NCBI GenBank assembly: GCA_963693305.1
Contig: OY855913.1
Span: 22,882,614 to 22,946,613 of the forward strand
DNA length: 64,000 nucleotides
Source: Meandrina meandrites
Taxonomy: Eukaryota > Cnidaria > Anthozoa > Scleractinia > Meandrinidae
Direction of reading: 5' to 3'
Shown: piece by piece, positions 39,296-51,802 of the stretch
Position numbering within the stretch: the first letter of the stretch is position 1
How the letters are laid out: the number at the start of each line of letters is the position of its first letter
Notes under the pieces: generated by a model
Seen by the model: the letters and a program-made list of their open reading frames with translations, nothing else
The model's database searches: none
What the model was told of the DNA's origin: nothing
Program-made: the position numbers and the translations under genes

Positions 39296-41045
39296 CTCGA
39301 ACCATAGCCCGGCCGTTCTAGCCTTATCTAGTAAGAAAACTATGTTTTTGCTTTATTGTAGCCTCCTAGATCCTACGCAACCTCTTGGTCGTCACACTCT
39401 CTTTCCCCTCTGGTAAGGGGAGATCGTGATATGTTGCGCGACGTGAATCTATACTGTTACAGTGCGTGAAAGGAAGTAGCCTAGGGCGTGACAAAGTAGT
39501 TGCACAACTTGCCGTTTGCTAGCCAACGTCAGTCTAAAGGTAGCGTGACACCAGACTGGTCGAGAGACAAAACTGCGTGACGCTCAATATTTTTATTGCC
39601 ATAGTAGCGTTTTTGTGGTAAAAGTGTTCGATGTGGGACGTGTATATTGATGAGTTTGTTTCAGTTTGTGGTAAGCCTCTCTTTTTTTTCTCCTTGTAGG
39701 TGAACTTGACAGTGCAGTGAAAAATAGTAATGGAATCAGTGTATACAGTTAAACAGAACATAACGGTGACAATAACGAGCTGTCCCGGCACTTAAAACAG
39801 AACTGGATTTCCTCGCTTGTGTAAGGCCGACAAGTGCGAGTGAAACAAGTGGTGTTCCTGTGCGATACCTTAACAAGCAGTCCTATGGAGTAATTAGCCT
39901 GATTGAACCACAGGACCCCTTACACACATCACAACGGACGCGCAAATATTCTATATCGTGACTGCCACGTTTAGCAAGTTGGACGATTTGAATCCTCATC
40001 GCATTGGTGCCCTGTGACTTATATGTATAGTGCAAGTCGTTAACGGATAGTTTCCTTGTTTCTAGAACGCATGGAAACCTTTCGATTCGATCCGATCCAT
40101 GTCTTCTCCTTTCTCACTGAAGAAAATATCCGTCCCTGCGTACTAGGGATAGAGTAACTGCTAAAATTTGTGGTGGTTCGTGTTGAGGTAAAGTGATTTT
40201 ATTTAACCCGTGAAACAACATCTAACAATCGGTGCGTAATAGTAAAACCTAATCACAAGAAAACAATGAAATTAGTGTGTAGTACTATCTGAAAGTTTAG
40301 TTACTATTTCACGGGTTAAGTAAAACCACTCTACCAGTGCACTGTTTCATTCTGTAGCATTAGCTTATATCGGGTGTCTTGATTCGTATATACAATTAAC
40401 CAAACGAGCGAAGTTTATTTATTTGTTTCGGAAGCTCTTGGGGTATATCTCGGAGAAAGTGGTTCCGTGTAGGAAAAGCTCGTTTCCAAGGTTTCTGAGG
40501 TTGTTACACTCACCGATGTTGAAGTGGTTTTGCTGTTCTAATATTCATAACATAGTTTTGTGTCTTGCAAATATTTGAAATTAAAAAATAGCGGAGTAGT
40601 ACATTCTTAGCTTATAAACACGCTAAGGGATAAGGAAAATAATTAACTTCACTTGAACCACATTGACTCTTAGCGATTATATGAAATTTTTCAAAACTGA
40701 GGGCGGAAGCAAGTCGTCTAGTTAAAAAGAAGAGCTGTTTTTTGCTCAGCAAAAGAATCAAGCCAAACGTTGAAAGCTTATTGGATGTTACTGATTGTTA
40801 TCTCTATTAACGTTCCGGCTTCGTTAGTGCTAGTAATTTATTGGTCGGATTGTACGATGTAATCAATTTAATTGCTCTGATATGGAACAAATGAATATTT
40901 TCTAGTTGTTTGTATGGCATGTCACAGAGGCTATGAACAGATTCTATAATATTCGCTCGTAGTTCGGTGCTTGTAAGTTATAAGCTTTTGTTTTTCCTGA
41001 TTTCCGGCGTTTTTGCCTCCAAAATAGAGAAAAACCGTAAATAAA
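39296..41045 (+). other. ROCK: ROCK 3' UTR and poly(A) signals
   Basis: AT-rich non-coding sequence after the ROCK stop codon. An AATAAA signal is at 41040-41045 and another at 41125-41130. Either would give a 3' UTR of about 1.75-1.85 kb. No earlier canonical AATAAA in a convincing context was noticed, but weaker signals cannot be excluded. Confidence 0.5.
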
Positions 41046-41425
41046 TTTTAGATTTTTATACAATTTAATCTGGTCTCGTTTACTTTGTGTTTGTGCCTTA
41101 ATCAGAATTGTGCGTGGAGAAGTGAATAAAAACCTTGTTTCCGCTAGAGAATTCTGGACAAAGAAGAAAAGAGACCCGTTTCCAATATGGCGGAAGGTCT
41201 TCTAGCGGTGTTAGCTTCTCGTGATCTTCAACGATGGTTTACCTAAATTGGTTCTTTCTTCCGGGTTCGGCAGTAAAGTACACACAAAACGCCACGTGTA
41301 CAGAAAGCGCTAAGTCCGCACAATTTTCGACGTTTCCACACGGGAAGATATCCACCCAAAAGTCGACGTCGACATAACACTCGACGATGTCCACAACATT
41401 CGACTTCCGTATCTACATCCAGGAA

Positions 41426-41556
41426 AATATTACCCTTGTAACCCCCTGCAAACCCTAGTATGCTCTTGTATACCCCTGCAAACCCTTGTGTACTCCGGTA
41501 AACTCTTGCCGTACCCATGTAACCCCTTGAAAACCCTTGCATACCGTTGTAATAAC
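41426..41556. repeat. Degenerate ~18-bp minisatellite (TACCCCTGCAAACCCTTG type)
   Basis: About seven imperfect units alternating (T/G)TA(A/C)CCC and TGCAAACCCT or TGTA words between the ROCK 3' end and the orphan exon at 41686. Confidence 0.6.
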
Positions 41557-41685
41557 AGGAGCTTATAGGGGCAGCTATGGGGTGTGGCTCAGGACATAAT
41601 ATTTAGTTTTACATCAAGTACATACCACGAGTGTCCCCATGACCGCGTGACTGACTGGTAGGTTGGTAACTAGTATTGTTTCATA

Positions 41686-41943
41686 ATGGCGGCAATTTCA
41701 AGAATGGGCTACTCAACTCTTGGTGTTTTCATAGGAAATTTGCTTCATGTGAAAGGAGTTATAGATCAAAACTATCTCCGTCGTTCTTCAATGAGGCTAC
41801 GGAAACGTCCGCTGATGATAAAAGTTTGGAATTCGCACCTTGCAAGTCAAATGAGCGGTTCTCTGCTCGTTCACTCGCACTGGTTTGCAGTCTTCCAGAG
41901 TGGCACGACAAAACTTAACATGAGAGCCATTTACAATTATCAG
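41686..41943 (+). CDS. Orphan first coding exon of an unidentified gene
   Basis: An 86-codon reading frame opens with ATG in an AATGGCGGC context (also a YY1-type motif) and ends at a good splice donor (CAG|GTATGA); a stop follows at once in the intron. The peptide begins MAAISRMGYSTLGVFIGN, an uncharged-then-basic start that could be a mitochondrial targeting sequence, followed by a basic patch (LRRSSMRLRKR) and a His/Trp-containing stretch. I do not recognise the family. No continuing exon was identified downstream; it may lie beyond the large repeats, or the exon may be an isolated remnant. Confidence 0.4.
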
Positions 41944-42161
41944 GTATGAACTAATTTTTATCTCAGGGTAATCTTACTGTGTTTTCTTGTTGAAGAATGA
42001 TTTTGCTCCTTTATTAAATTAATATGAGTACATATGCATTAGAGAGGACTTTTGAATTCTCCCAAGCTTAATCTTGTTTCTGTATTACATTTCATAGAAA
42101 TAATACGGCCGTTTTCCTCTCAACATATATTTGGCTAATCATAAGTTTTTCCCTGGGTGGT

Positions 42162-42193
42162 GGGGGAGGGGGGGGGGGGGGGGGGGGGGGGGG
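42162..42193. repeat. Poly-G tract
   Basis: About 30 G with one A near the start. Simple-sequence tract in the presumed intron after the exon at 41686. Confidence 0.9.
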
Positions 42194-42498
42194 CATGCTC
42201 ACCGAAAAGTTTGAATCGGACCCCTCAGGACTTCTATTAAAAAGGAGATCAATTTGGGTGCTGCTTAAGCTTTTTTTTAACCCCTAAAAGATACCCAAAT
42301 TCTAAAATTAGAATTAATATTTCTATATCATTTTCTTCATATACAATCCTGAACGAGACCTTGTGGCAAAAGATACCGTCATTTTGCCTGGAATATTCTA
42401 AGTGATCTTAATTCTAAACTTTACACCCTCAAGCGAAGTGAGAAGCATCCCTGTCTCTTCCCCCTGGGAAGTTTTTTTATCCCTATTATTTAATGAGT

Positions 42499-42531
42499 GA
42501 GGCCCGGTGGCCTAATGGTTAGTGCGTTGGA
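42499..42531 (+). mobile_element. SINE head fragment
   Basis: GAGGCCCGGTGGCCTAATGG followed by TTAGTGCGTTGGA matches the A-box head of the SINE at 25276. The body is missing. Confidence 0.55.
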
Positions 42532-42624
42532 CCAGGGCGCTAAAAAGGAAGGGCGGCGTAACGGCCAGAGCGGTATATACTTCATGGTAGCAATCCATAT
42601 AGTCACCCATCCATATAAGGGACA

Positions 42625-45600
42625 TTAATTATGCTAATTATGTTAATTCATGTGATAAATGAGGTGTATTTATACCATGGTTTCATAGGTTCCTTGGTTT
42701 AATGGGTCAGGGTATAGGTAAGGTATCATAGGTTTCATAGGTGTTATAGGTTTCGTGGTTTCATAGGTTTCGCGGTTTCGTAGGTTTCGTGGTTTCGTGG
42801 TTTCGTAGGTTTCGTGGTTTCATAGGTTTCATGGTTTCATAGGTTTCGTGGTTTCATAGGTTTCGTGGTTTCATAGGTTTCATGGTTTCATAGGTTTCAT
42901 GGTTTCATAGGTTTCGTGGTTTCATAGGTTTCGTGGTTTCATAGGTTTCGTGGTTTCATAGGTTTCATGGTTTCATAGGTTTCGTGGTTTCATAGGTTTC
43001 GTGGTTTCATAGGTTTCATGGTTTCATAGGTTTCATGGTTTCATAGGTTTCGTGGTTTCATAGGTTTCATGGTTTCATAGGTTTCGTGGTTTCATAGGTT
43101 TCGTGGTTTCATAGGTTTCATGGTTTCATAGGTTTCGTGGTTTCATGGGTTTCGTGGTTTCATAGGTTTCGTGGTTTCATAGGTTTCATGGTTTCATAGG
43201 TTTCGTGGTTTCATAGGTTTCGTGGTTTCATAGGTTTCGTGGTTTCATAGGTTTCATGGTTTCATAGGTTTCGTGGTTTCATAGGTTTCGTGGTTTCATA
43301 GGTTTCGTGGTTTCATAGGTTTCATGGTTTCATAGGTTTCATGGTTTCGTGGTTTCATAGTTTCATAGGTTTCATGGCTTCATAGGTTTCATAGGTTTCG
43401 TGGTTTCATAGGTTTCATCATGGTTTCATAGGTTTCCATGGTTTCGTAGGTTTCGTGGTTTCATAGGTTTCATGGTTTCATACGTTTCATGGTTTCGTGG
43501 TTTCATGGTTTCATAGGTTTCATGGTTTCATAGGTTTCATGGTTTCATAGGTTTCATGGTTTCATAGGTTTCATGGTTTCGTGGTTTCATAGGTTTCATA
43601 GGTTTCGTGGTTTCATAGGTTTCGTGGGTTCATAGGTTTCATTGTTTCATAGGTTTCATAGGTTTCATAGGTTTCGTGGTTTCATAGGTTTCGTGGTTTC
43701 ATATGTTTCATGGTTTCATAGGTTTCATGGTTTCCTAGGTTTCGTGGTTTCATAGGTTTCGTGGTTTCATAGGTTTCGTGGTTTCATAGGTTTCATGGTC
43801 TCATAGGTTTCATGGGTTTCGTTGTTTCATAGGTTTCGTGGTTTCATAGGTTTCATGGTTTCATAGGTTTCGTGGTTTCATAGGTTTCGTGGTTTCATAG
43901 GTTTCGCAGTGTCATAGGTTTCATGGTTACGTAGGTTTCGTGGTTTCATGGGTTTCATGGTTTCGTAGGTTTCGTGGTTTCATAGGTTTCATGGTTTCGT
44001 TGGTTTCTTGGTTTCATAGGTTTCATGGTTTCGTAGGTTTCGCGGTTTCATAGGTTTCGCGGTTTCATAGGTTTCATGGTTTCGTTGGTTTCTTGGTTTC
44101 ATAGGTTTCATGGTTTCGTTACGTTGGTTTCATGGTTTCGTAGGTTTCGCGGTTTCATAGGTTTCATGGTTTCGTTGGTTTCTTGGTTTCATAGGTTTCA
44201 TGGTTTCGTTGCGTTGGTTTCGTGGTTTCATAGGTTTCGTGGTTTCATGGGTTTCGTGGTTTCATGGGTTTCGCGGTTTCATAGGTTTCGCGGTTTCATA
44301 GTTTCAAAGGTTTCGCGGTTTCATAGGTTTCATAGTTTCAAAGGTTTCATAGTTTCATAGGTTTCATGGTTTGATAGGTTTCAAGGTTTCATAGGTTTCG
44401 TGTTACAATTGGTGACAACATTTCTCTAGCATAAGGTGTTGGCGAACCGTGAAGAGTACGCAAATATGGTTGAATGGCAGATTTGTAATGTACAATGTTT
44501 AACGCAAAATGTACTTACGTTTTCCAAGACAGTTATTATTCTTTGAGTCTTATACACTAGCAAACCACACACAACTACAGTACGTTAGGGTGAGGACGTG
44601 GTTAGACTTACACCAGTTAACTTTGAGCCCAAGCTCACCAGAACAGAGAACCTGAAAGGGGTTGTGGCTTTTATGGTTATCAAAAAATGTTCAATCTCTT
44701 TCCGTAACGCTCGGTTGTCAAAAGTGTTAAATATTAATTAACTATAGGCTTGCATGAAACCATGAAACCTATGAAATAACAAAACCTCTGACACCACGAA
44801 ACCTATGAAACCACGAAACCAACGAAAAAATGAAACATATGAAACCACGAATACAAACCGAAGAAACCTATGAAGCCATAGTTAATAACTATGATGAAGA
44901 TAATGAAACCTTTGAAACCACGAAAACTATGGAAACGTGAAACCTTTGAAACCAATGAAACCATGAAACCTATGAAATCATGAAACCACGAAACTATGAA
45001 ACCACGAAACCTATAAAACTATGAAACCTATGAAACCACGAAACCTATGAAACCATGACACCTATGAAACCACGAAACCTATGAAATACGAAGCCCATGA
45101 AACCGCGAAACCCATGAAACCGCGAAACTTATGAAACCATGAAGCCTCTGAAACCACGAAACCTATGAAACTATGAAACCTTTGAAACCACGAAACCCAT
45201 GAAATCATGAAACCTATGAAACCACGAAACCTATGAAACTATGAAACCTTTCAAACTACGAAACCTATGAAACCATGAAACCTATGAAACCACGAAACCT
45301 ATGAAACTATGAACCCTTTCAAACCACGAAACCCATGAAACCACGAAACCCATGAAACCGCGAAACCCATGAAACCATGAAACCTATGAAACCCCGAAAC
45401 CTATGAAACCACGAAACCTATGAAACTATGAAACCTATGAAACCATGAAACCTATGACACCGCGAAACCCATGAAACCATGAAACCTATGAAACCCCGAA
45501 ACCTATGAAACCACGAAACCTATGAAACCATGAAACCTATGAAACCACGAAACCTATGAAACCACGAAACCTACGAAACCGCGAAACCTATAACACCTAT

Positions 45601-45709
45601 GAAACTACAAACCTCATGATACCCTGACCCATTAAACCAAGGAACCTATGAAACCATGGTATAAATACACCTCATTTACCACATGAATTAACATAATTAG
45701 CATAATTAA
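42625..45709. mobile_element. 3.1-kb fold-back element: opposed 17-bp minisatellite arms with TTAA-bounded inverted ends
   Basis: The left end (42625-42740) and right end (complement of about 45595-45709) are the same sequence, beginning TTAATTATGCTAATTATG and continuing through CATGGTTTCATAGGTTCC. Inside each end lies a tandem array of a 17-bp unit, GGTTTCATA + GGTTTCGT, running as given on the left (to about 44404) and as its complement on the right (from about 44750). A unique 345-bp core separates them. Arms are about 1.78 kb and 0.96 kb. The palindromic TTAA at each tip could be the target duplication of a piggyBac-type transposase. There is no protein-coding capacity; reading frames in the arms are products of the repeat. 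Confidence 0.8.
44405..44750. other. Unique core of the fold-back element
   Basis: About 345 bp of ordinary AT-rich sequence between the two minisatellite arms. No reading frame of note, no transposase remains and no tRNA-like promoter boxes were seen. Confidence 0.6.
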
Positions 45710-47113
45710 GAGGCGGTCTCTGTTAAAACCACCCACTCAATTTCGCATCAAAAATAATTTTGCCTGAAACTCTGTCAACTGAAAGACTTTACCGAGGAAA
45801 GAACTAAAACAGATTTGCTTTGATTCGAAATAATTTTCGGGCTGCGTTAGGAGCCATTAAATATTTCCCCTGGTCAGGGCCAGTCGCAACGTCTCGAAAA
45901 CTAAAAAATAGGAATTTTTGGTGACACTGTACAATTTTCCATTCGCATCTTCTAGTCACGAATTTTATATCAATTTGCTCATAAATCTTTCTAGTTTCTC
46001 ATGAAAGTTACAATTTTCCCCTCAATTTATCTGGAAAGGCGAAATTGACCATATTATGAACACTACTAATCGATATCGACCGAAGGCTCTAGCCTATACA
46101 GCCGAAAAGTGCCGTCCTTCATCTGCAAAAATATGCAAAATCCCATGTACGTTTTCAGTATTGTATCAGCACATGTACAAGCATTTGCAATATTTTCGCC
46201 GGTATCGAAATCAACATATCTCAAGCAGATTTTGTCATTAATACAGCTTACCTACTTCGCTATTCGAACTTATATCCACCTTGAGAAGTTTTTCAATCTC
46301 CAGGCTGCTAAATTCCATAATAACTCCAGCAAATAAGTAAGTATTGCCTTCGAAACTTGAGCACGGCAACTATTCGGACTCTTAGCAGCGAACCCTAGTT
46401 CGAAACAATGGCAACATTTCGTGTTAAAAATCCATTGAAACATTACTTCCGAGCTAAATTCTTTCACACTTCAGTCAATGAACTCTCCAAGTCCGCTATT
46501 AAGAATAAAACCCAGATTTTAGGGCTTATATTTGGAAGACATCCTCCAATTTATACTGCTGAACGATCGAGTACAAGTGTGATGCTGCTTCCTCTGAGGT
46601 CCGCATGAAACCTCATGCGTAAAACCGCTAGCAAGGGTTTTGAATGAAGTCTTTGGCATTTTGGGGAAAAGTAGAATTTAATTCGAATTCATGATAAAGG
46701 GGGGAGGGGGCACTTTGTCACTTAGCTTTCTGAATGCAGGAATAGCATCAACCCTGACCAGTTGCAAACGTGTCACGTAAGTCAGCTAAGAGGAACGGTG
46801 CGCGAATGTGAGCTGATCCTTAACAGGTCGGGGTTGCAACTCGAACTATCCTCGGATCAGCTTGAAAAACAATGGATCTGTGAGAACAATTGTTCTGAAA
46901 TGGCGGACGAACTCGACGAAACAACTTGTACCCATTTTTTAAGTGTTGACCAAAAACTACGGATTATTCGAACACAAGCGGAAGCTTGAAAGTAAACACG
47001 GACTGGGCCAAATAAATTAAAGGTTCCATGGGCAAAAAGTGACGTGAAAAATCATTTTCAAATTGAAGAAAACCTCAGAATAATAATTTTCTAAGTTAGA
47101 AAAACATCAAGGA
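45710..47113. other. Unassigned unique sequence
   Basis: About 1.4 kb between the two large repeat blocks. Short plus-strand reading frames exist (46408-46608 starting MATFRVKNPLKHYF, and the one ending at 46989 with MADELDETTCTHFLS), but no splice pattern or family resemblance supports them. I see nothing else. Confidence 0.4.
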
Positions 47114-50100
47114 ACCGGTCTCCGCGAATCGCGCTCAGCGTGAATCGCGATCTCAGAGCATCGCAGTCAGCGCAAATCGCGGTCAGCGTGAATCGCGGTC
47201 AGCGAGAATCGCGGTCAGCGCGAATCGAGGTCAGAAGGAATCGCGGTCAGCGCGAATCGCGGTCAGCGGGAATCGCGGTCAGCGCGAATCCCGGTCTCCG
47301 CGAATCGCGGTCAGCGCGAATCGCGGTCTCCGTGCTTCGTGGTCTCCGCGAATCGCGGTCAGCGCGAATCGCGGTCTCCGCGAATCGCGGTCAGCGCGAA
47401 ACCGGTCTCCGCGAATCGCGGTCAACGCGAATCGTGGTCAGCGGGAATCGCGGTCTCCGCGAATCGCGGTCAGCGCGAATCGCGGTCTCCGCGAATCGAG
47501 GTCAGCAGGAATCGCGGTCAGCGCGAATCCCGGTCTCCGCGAATCGTGGTGAACGCGAATCGCGGTCTCCGCAAATCGCGGTCAACGCGAATCGCGGTCT
47601 CCGCGAATCGCGGTCAGCGGGAATCGAGGTCTCCGCGAATCGCGCTCAGCGGGAATCGCGGTCTCCGCGAATCGCGGTCAGCGCAAATCCCGGTCAGCGC
47701 AAATCGCGGTCTCCGCAAATCGCGGTCAGCGCAAATCGCGGTCTCCGCGAATCGCGGTCAACGCGAATCGCCGTCAGCGAGAATGACGGTCTCCGCGAAT
47801 CGCGGTCAGCGCGAATCACGGTCTCCGCGAATCGCGGTCAGCGCGAATCGCGGTCTACGCGAAACGCGGTCAGCGCGAATCGCGGTCAGTGGGAATCGCG
47901 GTCTCCGCGAATCGCGGTCAGCGCGAATCGCGGTCAGTGGGAATCGCGGTCAGCGCGAATCGCGGTCTACGCGAATCGCGGTCAGCGCGAATCGCGGTCT
48001 CCGCGAATCGCGGTCAGCGCGAATCGCGGTCTACGCGAATCGCGGTCAGCGCGAATCGCGGTCAGTGGGAATCGCGGTCTCCGCGAATCACGGTCTCCGC
48101 GAATCGCGCGAATCCCGGTCTCCGCGAATCGCTGTCAACGCGAATCGCGGTCAGCGGGAATCTCGGTCTCCGCGAATCGCGGTCAGCGCGAATCTTGGTC
48201 TCCGCGAATCGCGGTCAACGCAAATCGCGGTCAGCGGGAATCGCGGTCTCCGCGAATCAAGGTCAGCAGGAATCGCGGTAAGCGCGAATCCCGGTCTCCG
48301 CGAATCGCGGTCAACGCGTATCCCGGTCTCCGCGAATCGCGGTCTCCGCGATTCGAGGTCAGCGCGAATCGCGGTCTCCGCGAATCGCGGTCAGCGCAAA
48401 TCGCGGTCTCCGCGAATCGCGGTCAACGCGAATCGCCGTCAGCGGGAATCACAGTCTCCGCGAATCGCGGTCAGCGCGAATCGCGGTCTCCGCGAATCGC
48501 GGTCAGCGCGAATCGCGGTCTCCGCGAATCGCGGTCAACGCGAATCGAGGTCAGCGGGAATCATGGTGTCCGCGAATCGCGGTCAACGGGAATCGTTGTC
48601 AGCGGGAATCGCGGTCTCCGTGAATCGCGGTCAGCGCGAATCGCGGTCTCCGCGAATTGCGGTCAACGCGAATCGCCGTCACCGGGAATCACGGTCTCCG
48701 TGAATCGCGGTCAGCGCAAATCGCGGTCTCCGCGAATCGCAGTCAGCGCAAATCGCGGTCTCCGCGAATCGCGGTCAACGAGAATCGCCGTCAGCGGGAA
48801 TCACGGTCTCCGCGAATCGCGGTCAGCGCGAATCGCGATCTCCGCGAATCGCGGTCTCCGCGAATTGCGATGAGCGCGAATCGCGGTCAGTGGGAATCGC
48901 GGTCTCCGCGAATCGCGCGAATCCCGGTCTCCGCGAATCGCGGTCAACGCGAATCGCGGTCAGCGGGAATCTCGGTCTCTGCGAATCGCGGTCAGCGCGA
49001 ATCGCGGTCTCCGCGAATCGCGGTCAACGCGAATCGAGGTCACCGGGAATCATGGTCTCCGCGAATCGCGGTCAACGCGAATCGCGGTCAGCGGGAATCT
49101 CGGTCTCCGCGAATCGCGGTCAGCGCGAATCGCGGTCTCCGCGAATCGCGGTCAACGCGAATCGAGGTCAGCGGGAATCATGGTCTCCGCGAATCGCGGT
49201 CAACGCGAATCGCGGTCAGCGGGAATCTCGGTCTCCGCGAATCGCGGTCAGCGGGAATCGCGGTCAACGCGAATCGAGGTCAGCGGGAATCATGGTCTCC
49301 GCGAATCGCGGTCAACGGGAATCGCGGTCAGCGGGAATCGCGGTCTCCGTGAATCGTGGTCAGCGCGAATCGCGGTCTCCGTGAATCGCGGTCAGCGCGA
49401 ATCGCGGTCTCCGCGAATCGCGGTCAGCGCAAATCGCGGTCTCCGCGAATCGCGGTCAACGCAAATCGCCGTCAGCGGGAATCACGGTCTCCGCGAATCG
49501 CGGTCAGCGCGAATCGCGGTCTCCGCGAATCGAGGTCAGCGCAAATCGCGGTCTCCGCGAATCGCGGTCAACGAGAATCGCCGTCAGCGGGAATCACGGT
49601 CTCCGCGAATCGCGGTCAGCGCGAATCGCGGTCTCCGTGAATCGCGGTCAGCGCGAATCGCGGTCTCCGCGAATCGCGGTCAGCGCAAATCGCGGTCTCC
49701 GCGAATCGCGGTCAACGCAAATCGCCGTCAGCGGGAATCACGGTCTCCGCGAATCGCGGTCAGCGCGAATCGCGGTCTCCGCGAATCGCGGTCAGCGCAA
49801 ATCGCGGTCTCCGCGAATCGCGGTCAACGCGAATCGCCGTCAGCGGGAATCACGGTCTCCGTGAATCGCGGTCAGCGCGAATCGCGGTCTCCGCGAATCG
49901 CGGTCAGCGCGAATCGCGGTCTCCGCGAATCGCGATCAGCGCGAATCGCGGTCAGTGGGAATCGCGGTCTCCGCGAATCGTGCGAATCCCGGTCTCCGCG
50001 AATCGCGGTCAACGCGAATCGCGGTCAGCGGGAATCTCGATTTCCGCGAATCGCGGTCAGCGCGAATCGCGGTCTCCGCGAATCGCAGTCAGTGGGAATC

Positions 50101-50929
50101 GCGGTCTCCGCGAATCGCGGTCAGCGCGAATCGGGGTCTCCTCGAATCGAGGTCAGCAGGAATCGCGGTCAGCGCGAATCCCGGTCTCCGCGAATCGCGG
50201 TCAACGCGAATCGCGGTCAGCGGGAATCGCGGTCTCCGCGAATCGCGGTCAGCGGGAATCACGGTCTCCGCGAATCGCGGTCAGCGCGAATCGCGGTCAA
50301 CGCGAATCGCGGTCTCCGCATATCGCAGTCTCCGTGCTTCGTGGTGTCCGCGAAGCGCGGTCAGAGCGAATCGTGGTCAGCGCGAATCGCGGTCTCCGCG
50401 AATCGAGGTCAGCGGGAATCGCGGTCAGCGCGATCGGCCAGCACGGATCGCGGTCAGCGTTAATCTCGTTCTCCGCGAATCGCGGTAAGCACGAATCGCG
50501 GTCTTCGCGAATCGTGGTCAACGGGAATCGCGGTCTCCGCGCATCGCGGTCAGCGCGAATCCCGGTCTTTGCGAATCGCGGTGAACGGGAATCGCGGTCA
50601 ACGCGAATCGCGGTCTCCGCGCACCGCGGTCTCCGTGCTTGGAATCGCGGTCTCCGCGAATGGCGGTCAGCGGGAATCGCGGAGACCGCGAATGGCGGTC
50701 TCCGCGCTTTGTGGTCTCCGCGAATGGCGGTCAGCGCGAATGGCGGTCTCCGCGAATCGCGGTAAGCGCGAATCGCGGTCACCGGGAATCGCAGTAGGTA
50801 ATCGGGAATCGCAGCAGTCTCCGCGAATCGCGGTCAGCGCGAATCGCGGTCAGCACGGATCGCGGTCAGCGTGAATCTCGCTCTCCGCGAATCGCGGTTT
50901 CATTTCGGTTTCAGCGAGAATCGCGGTCT
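47114..50929. repeat. 3.8-kb CpG-rich 16-bp minisatellite array
   Basis: About 238 units of 16 bp in two main forms, GAATCGCGGTCTCCGC and GAATCGCGGTCAGCGC, mixed and partly alternating, with variants such as GGTCAACGC and GGTCAGCGG. Each unit has about three CpG. Each also has the imperfect palindrome CCGCGAATCGCGG, which can form a six-base-pair hairpin with one central base. Because 16 is not a multiple of 3, three units (48 bp) code one 16-residue period, RESRSARIAVSANRGQ, and the plus strand stays open in all three frames for hundreds of codons. The array ends in degenerate units. Confidence 0.95.
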
Positions 50930-51802
50930 GTTAAGATCATATGAAATTGGTGAGATTTACTACAAAGCATTCAAAGAGGAAGGCATAGAGAATTCAAGTC
51001 GCACAAGTTAAGAAATTCCATGATCTTTTGAAAACCAATTTAAGACAGTTCACTTGACTAATTCAGAAGAAACACGTCGCTTCTTGTGAAACAACACTTA
51101 TACCCAAGCCTAATTGGTCTCCTCTTAGTTGAATTATCTAAGGAACTAATGGTACAAGGATAGAATCTTAGACAGGGAGTATTTTCTTTCTTCCACTGGG
51201 GCCCGCTGTCGTTATACCTTGTCTATCCCTTTTGGTTTCCTTCGCAAGACTAACATTGCTACTTTTGCAACTTTGGTAGGGAATAAATGTGTAAATGGCC
51301 GCTGAACGAGTTCCCAGTAGCTCTGCTTCGGAATTGACGGAGTGAGTTCGTGTCTTTTGGAGGTGTTAAAGTCGTGAATAAAATGCTGGGGGAAGATACA
51401 CAGGGCAAGATACATATATAGTATTTGACACATACCAAGGAATGGTTCAGTACGAAGGCTACAAGAGATTTCAATTTGAACCAACTATGATGCCCTTGAT
51501 TAGAGATACTCGTTTCTAAGGGCCGAATTAGACGGTACGAGTTTGCCTATGATTATCGCATGTGGCACGCTTGCGCCATGACTACAACACGAATCACGTC
51601 GTGTAAATCAACCTACCACAGACGCACGCGCGTGTAAATGCGCGTGACCAAAGCGTACTTTTAGAGCTTGCATGGATTTAAAACTGAGCATAATATTAGA
51701 ACTTGTATGGACTTGGAATTGAGTTGAAACCTTACCTGGTGTCCTTTTTTGTCATTGAAGTGCTACGGAAAGCGAGTTTTGTTTCAACCGACGGTCTATC
51801 AC
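50930..51802. other. Unassigned intergenic sequence
   Basis: About 870 bp of unique sequence after the minisatellite. A minus-strand reading frame (51212-51484) has no supporting features. Nothing else recognised. Confidence 0.4.

Noticed and set aside
44076..44360. 94-codon frame rich in Phe/Arg/Val in the fold-back element
   Set aside because: It is a translation of the 17-bp repeat.
47140..48873. 577-codon plus-strand reading frame, with others of 454 and 427 codons nearby
   Set aside because: They are frame-shifted readings of the same 16-bp minisatellite; all three frames give the same peptide period, so open length is no evidence of coding.
50297..50782. 161-codon minus-strand reading frame
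   Set aside because: It is the complement of the minisatellite's degenerate end and has no independent support.
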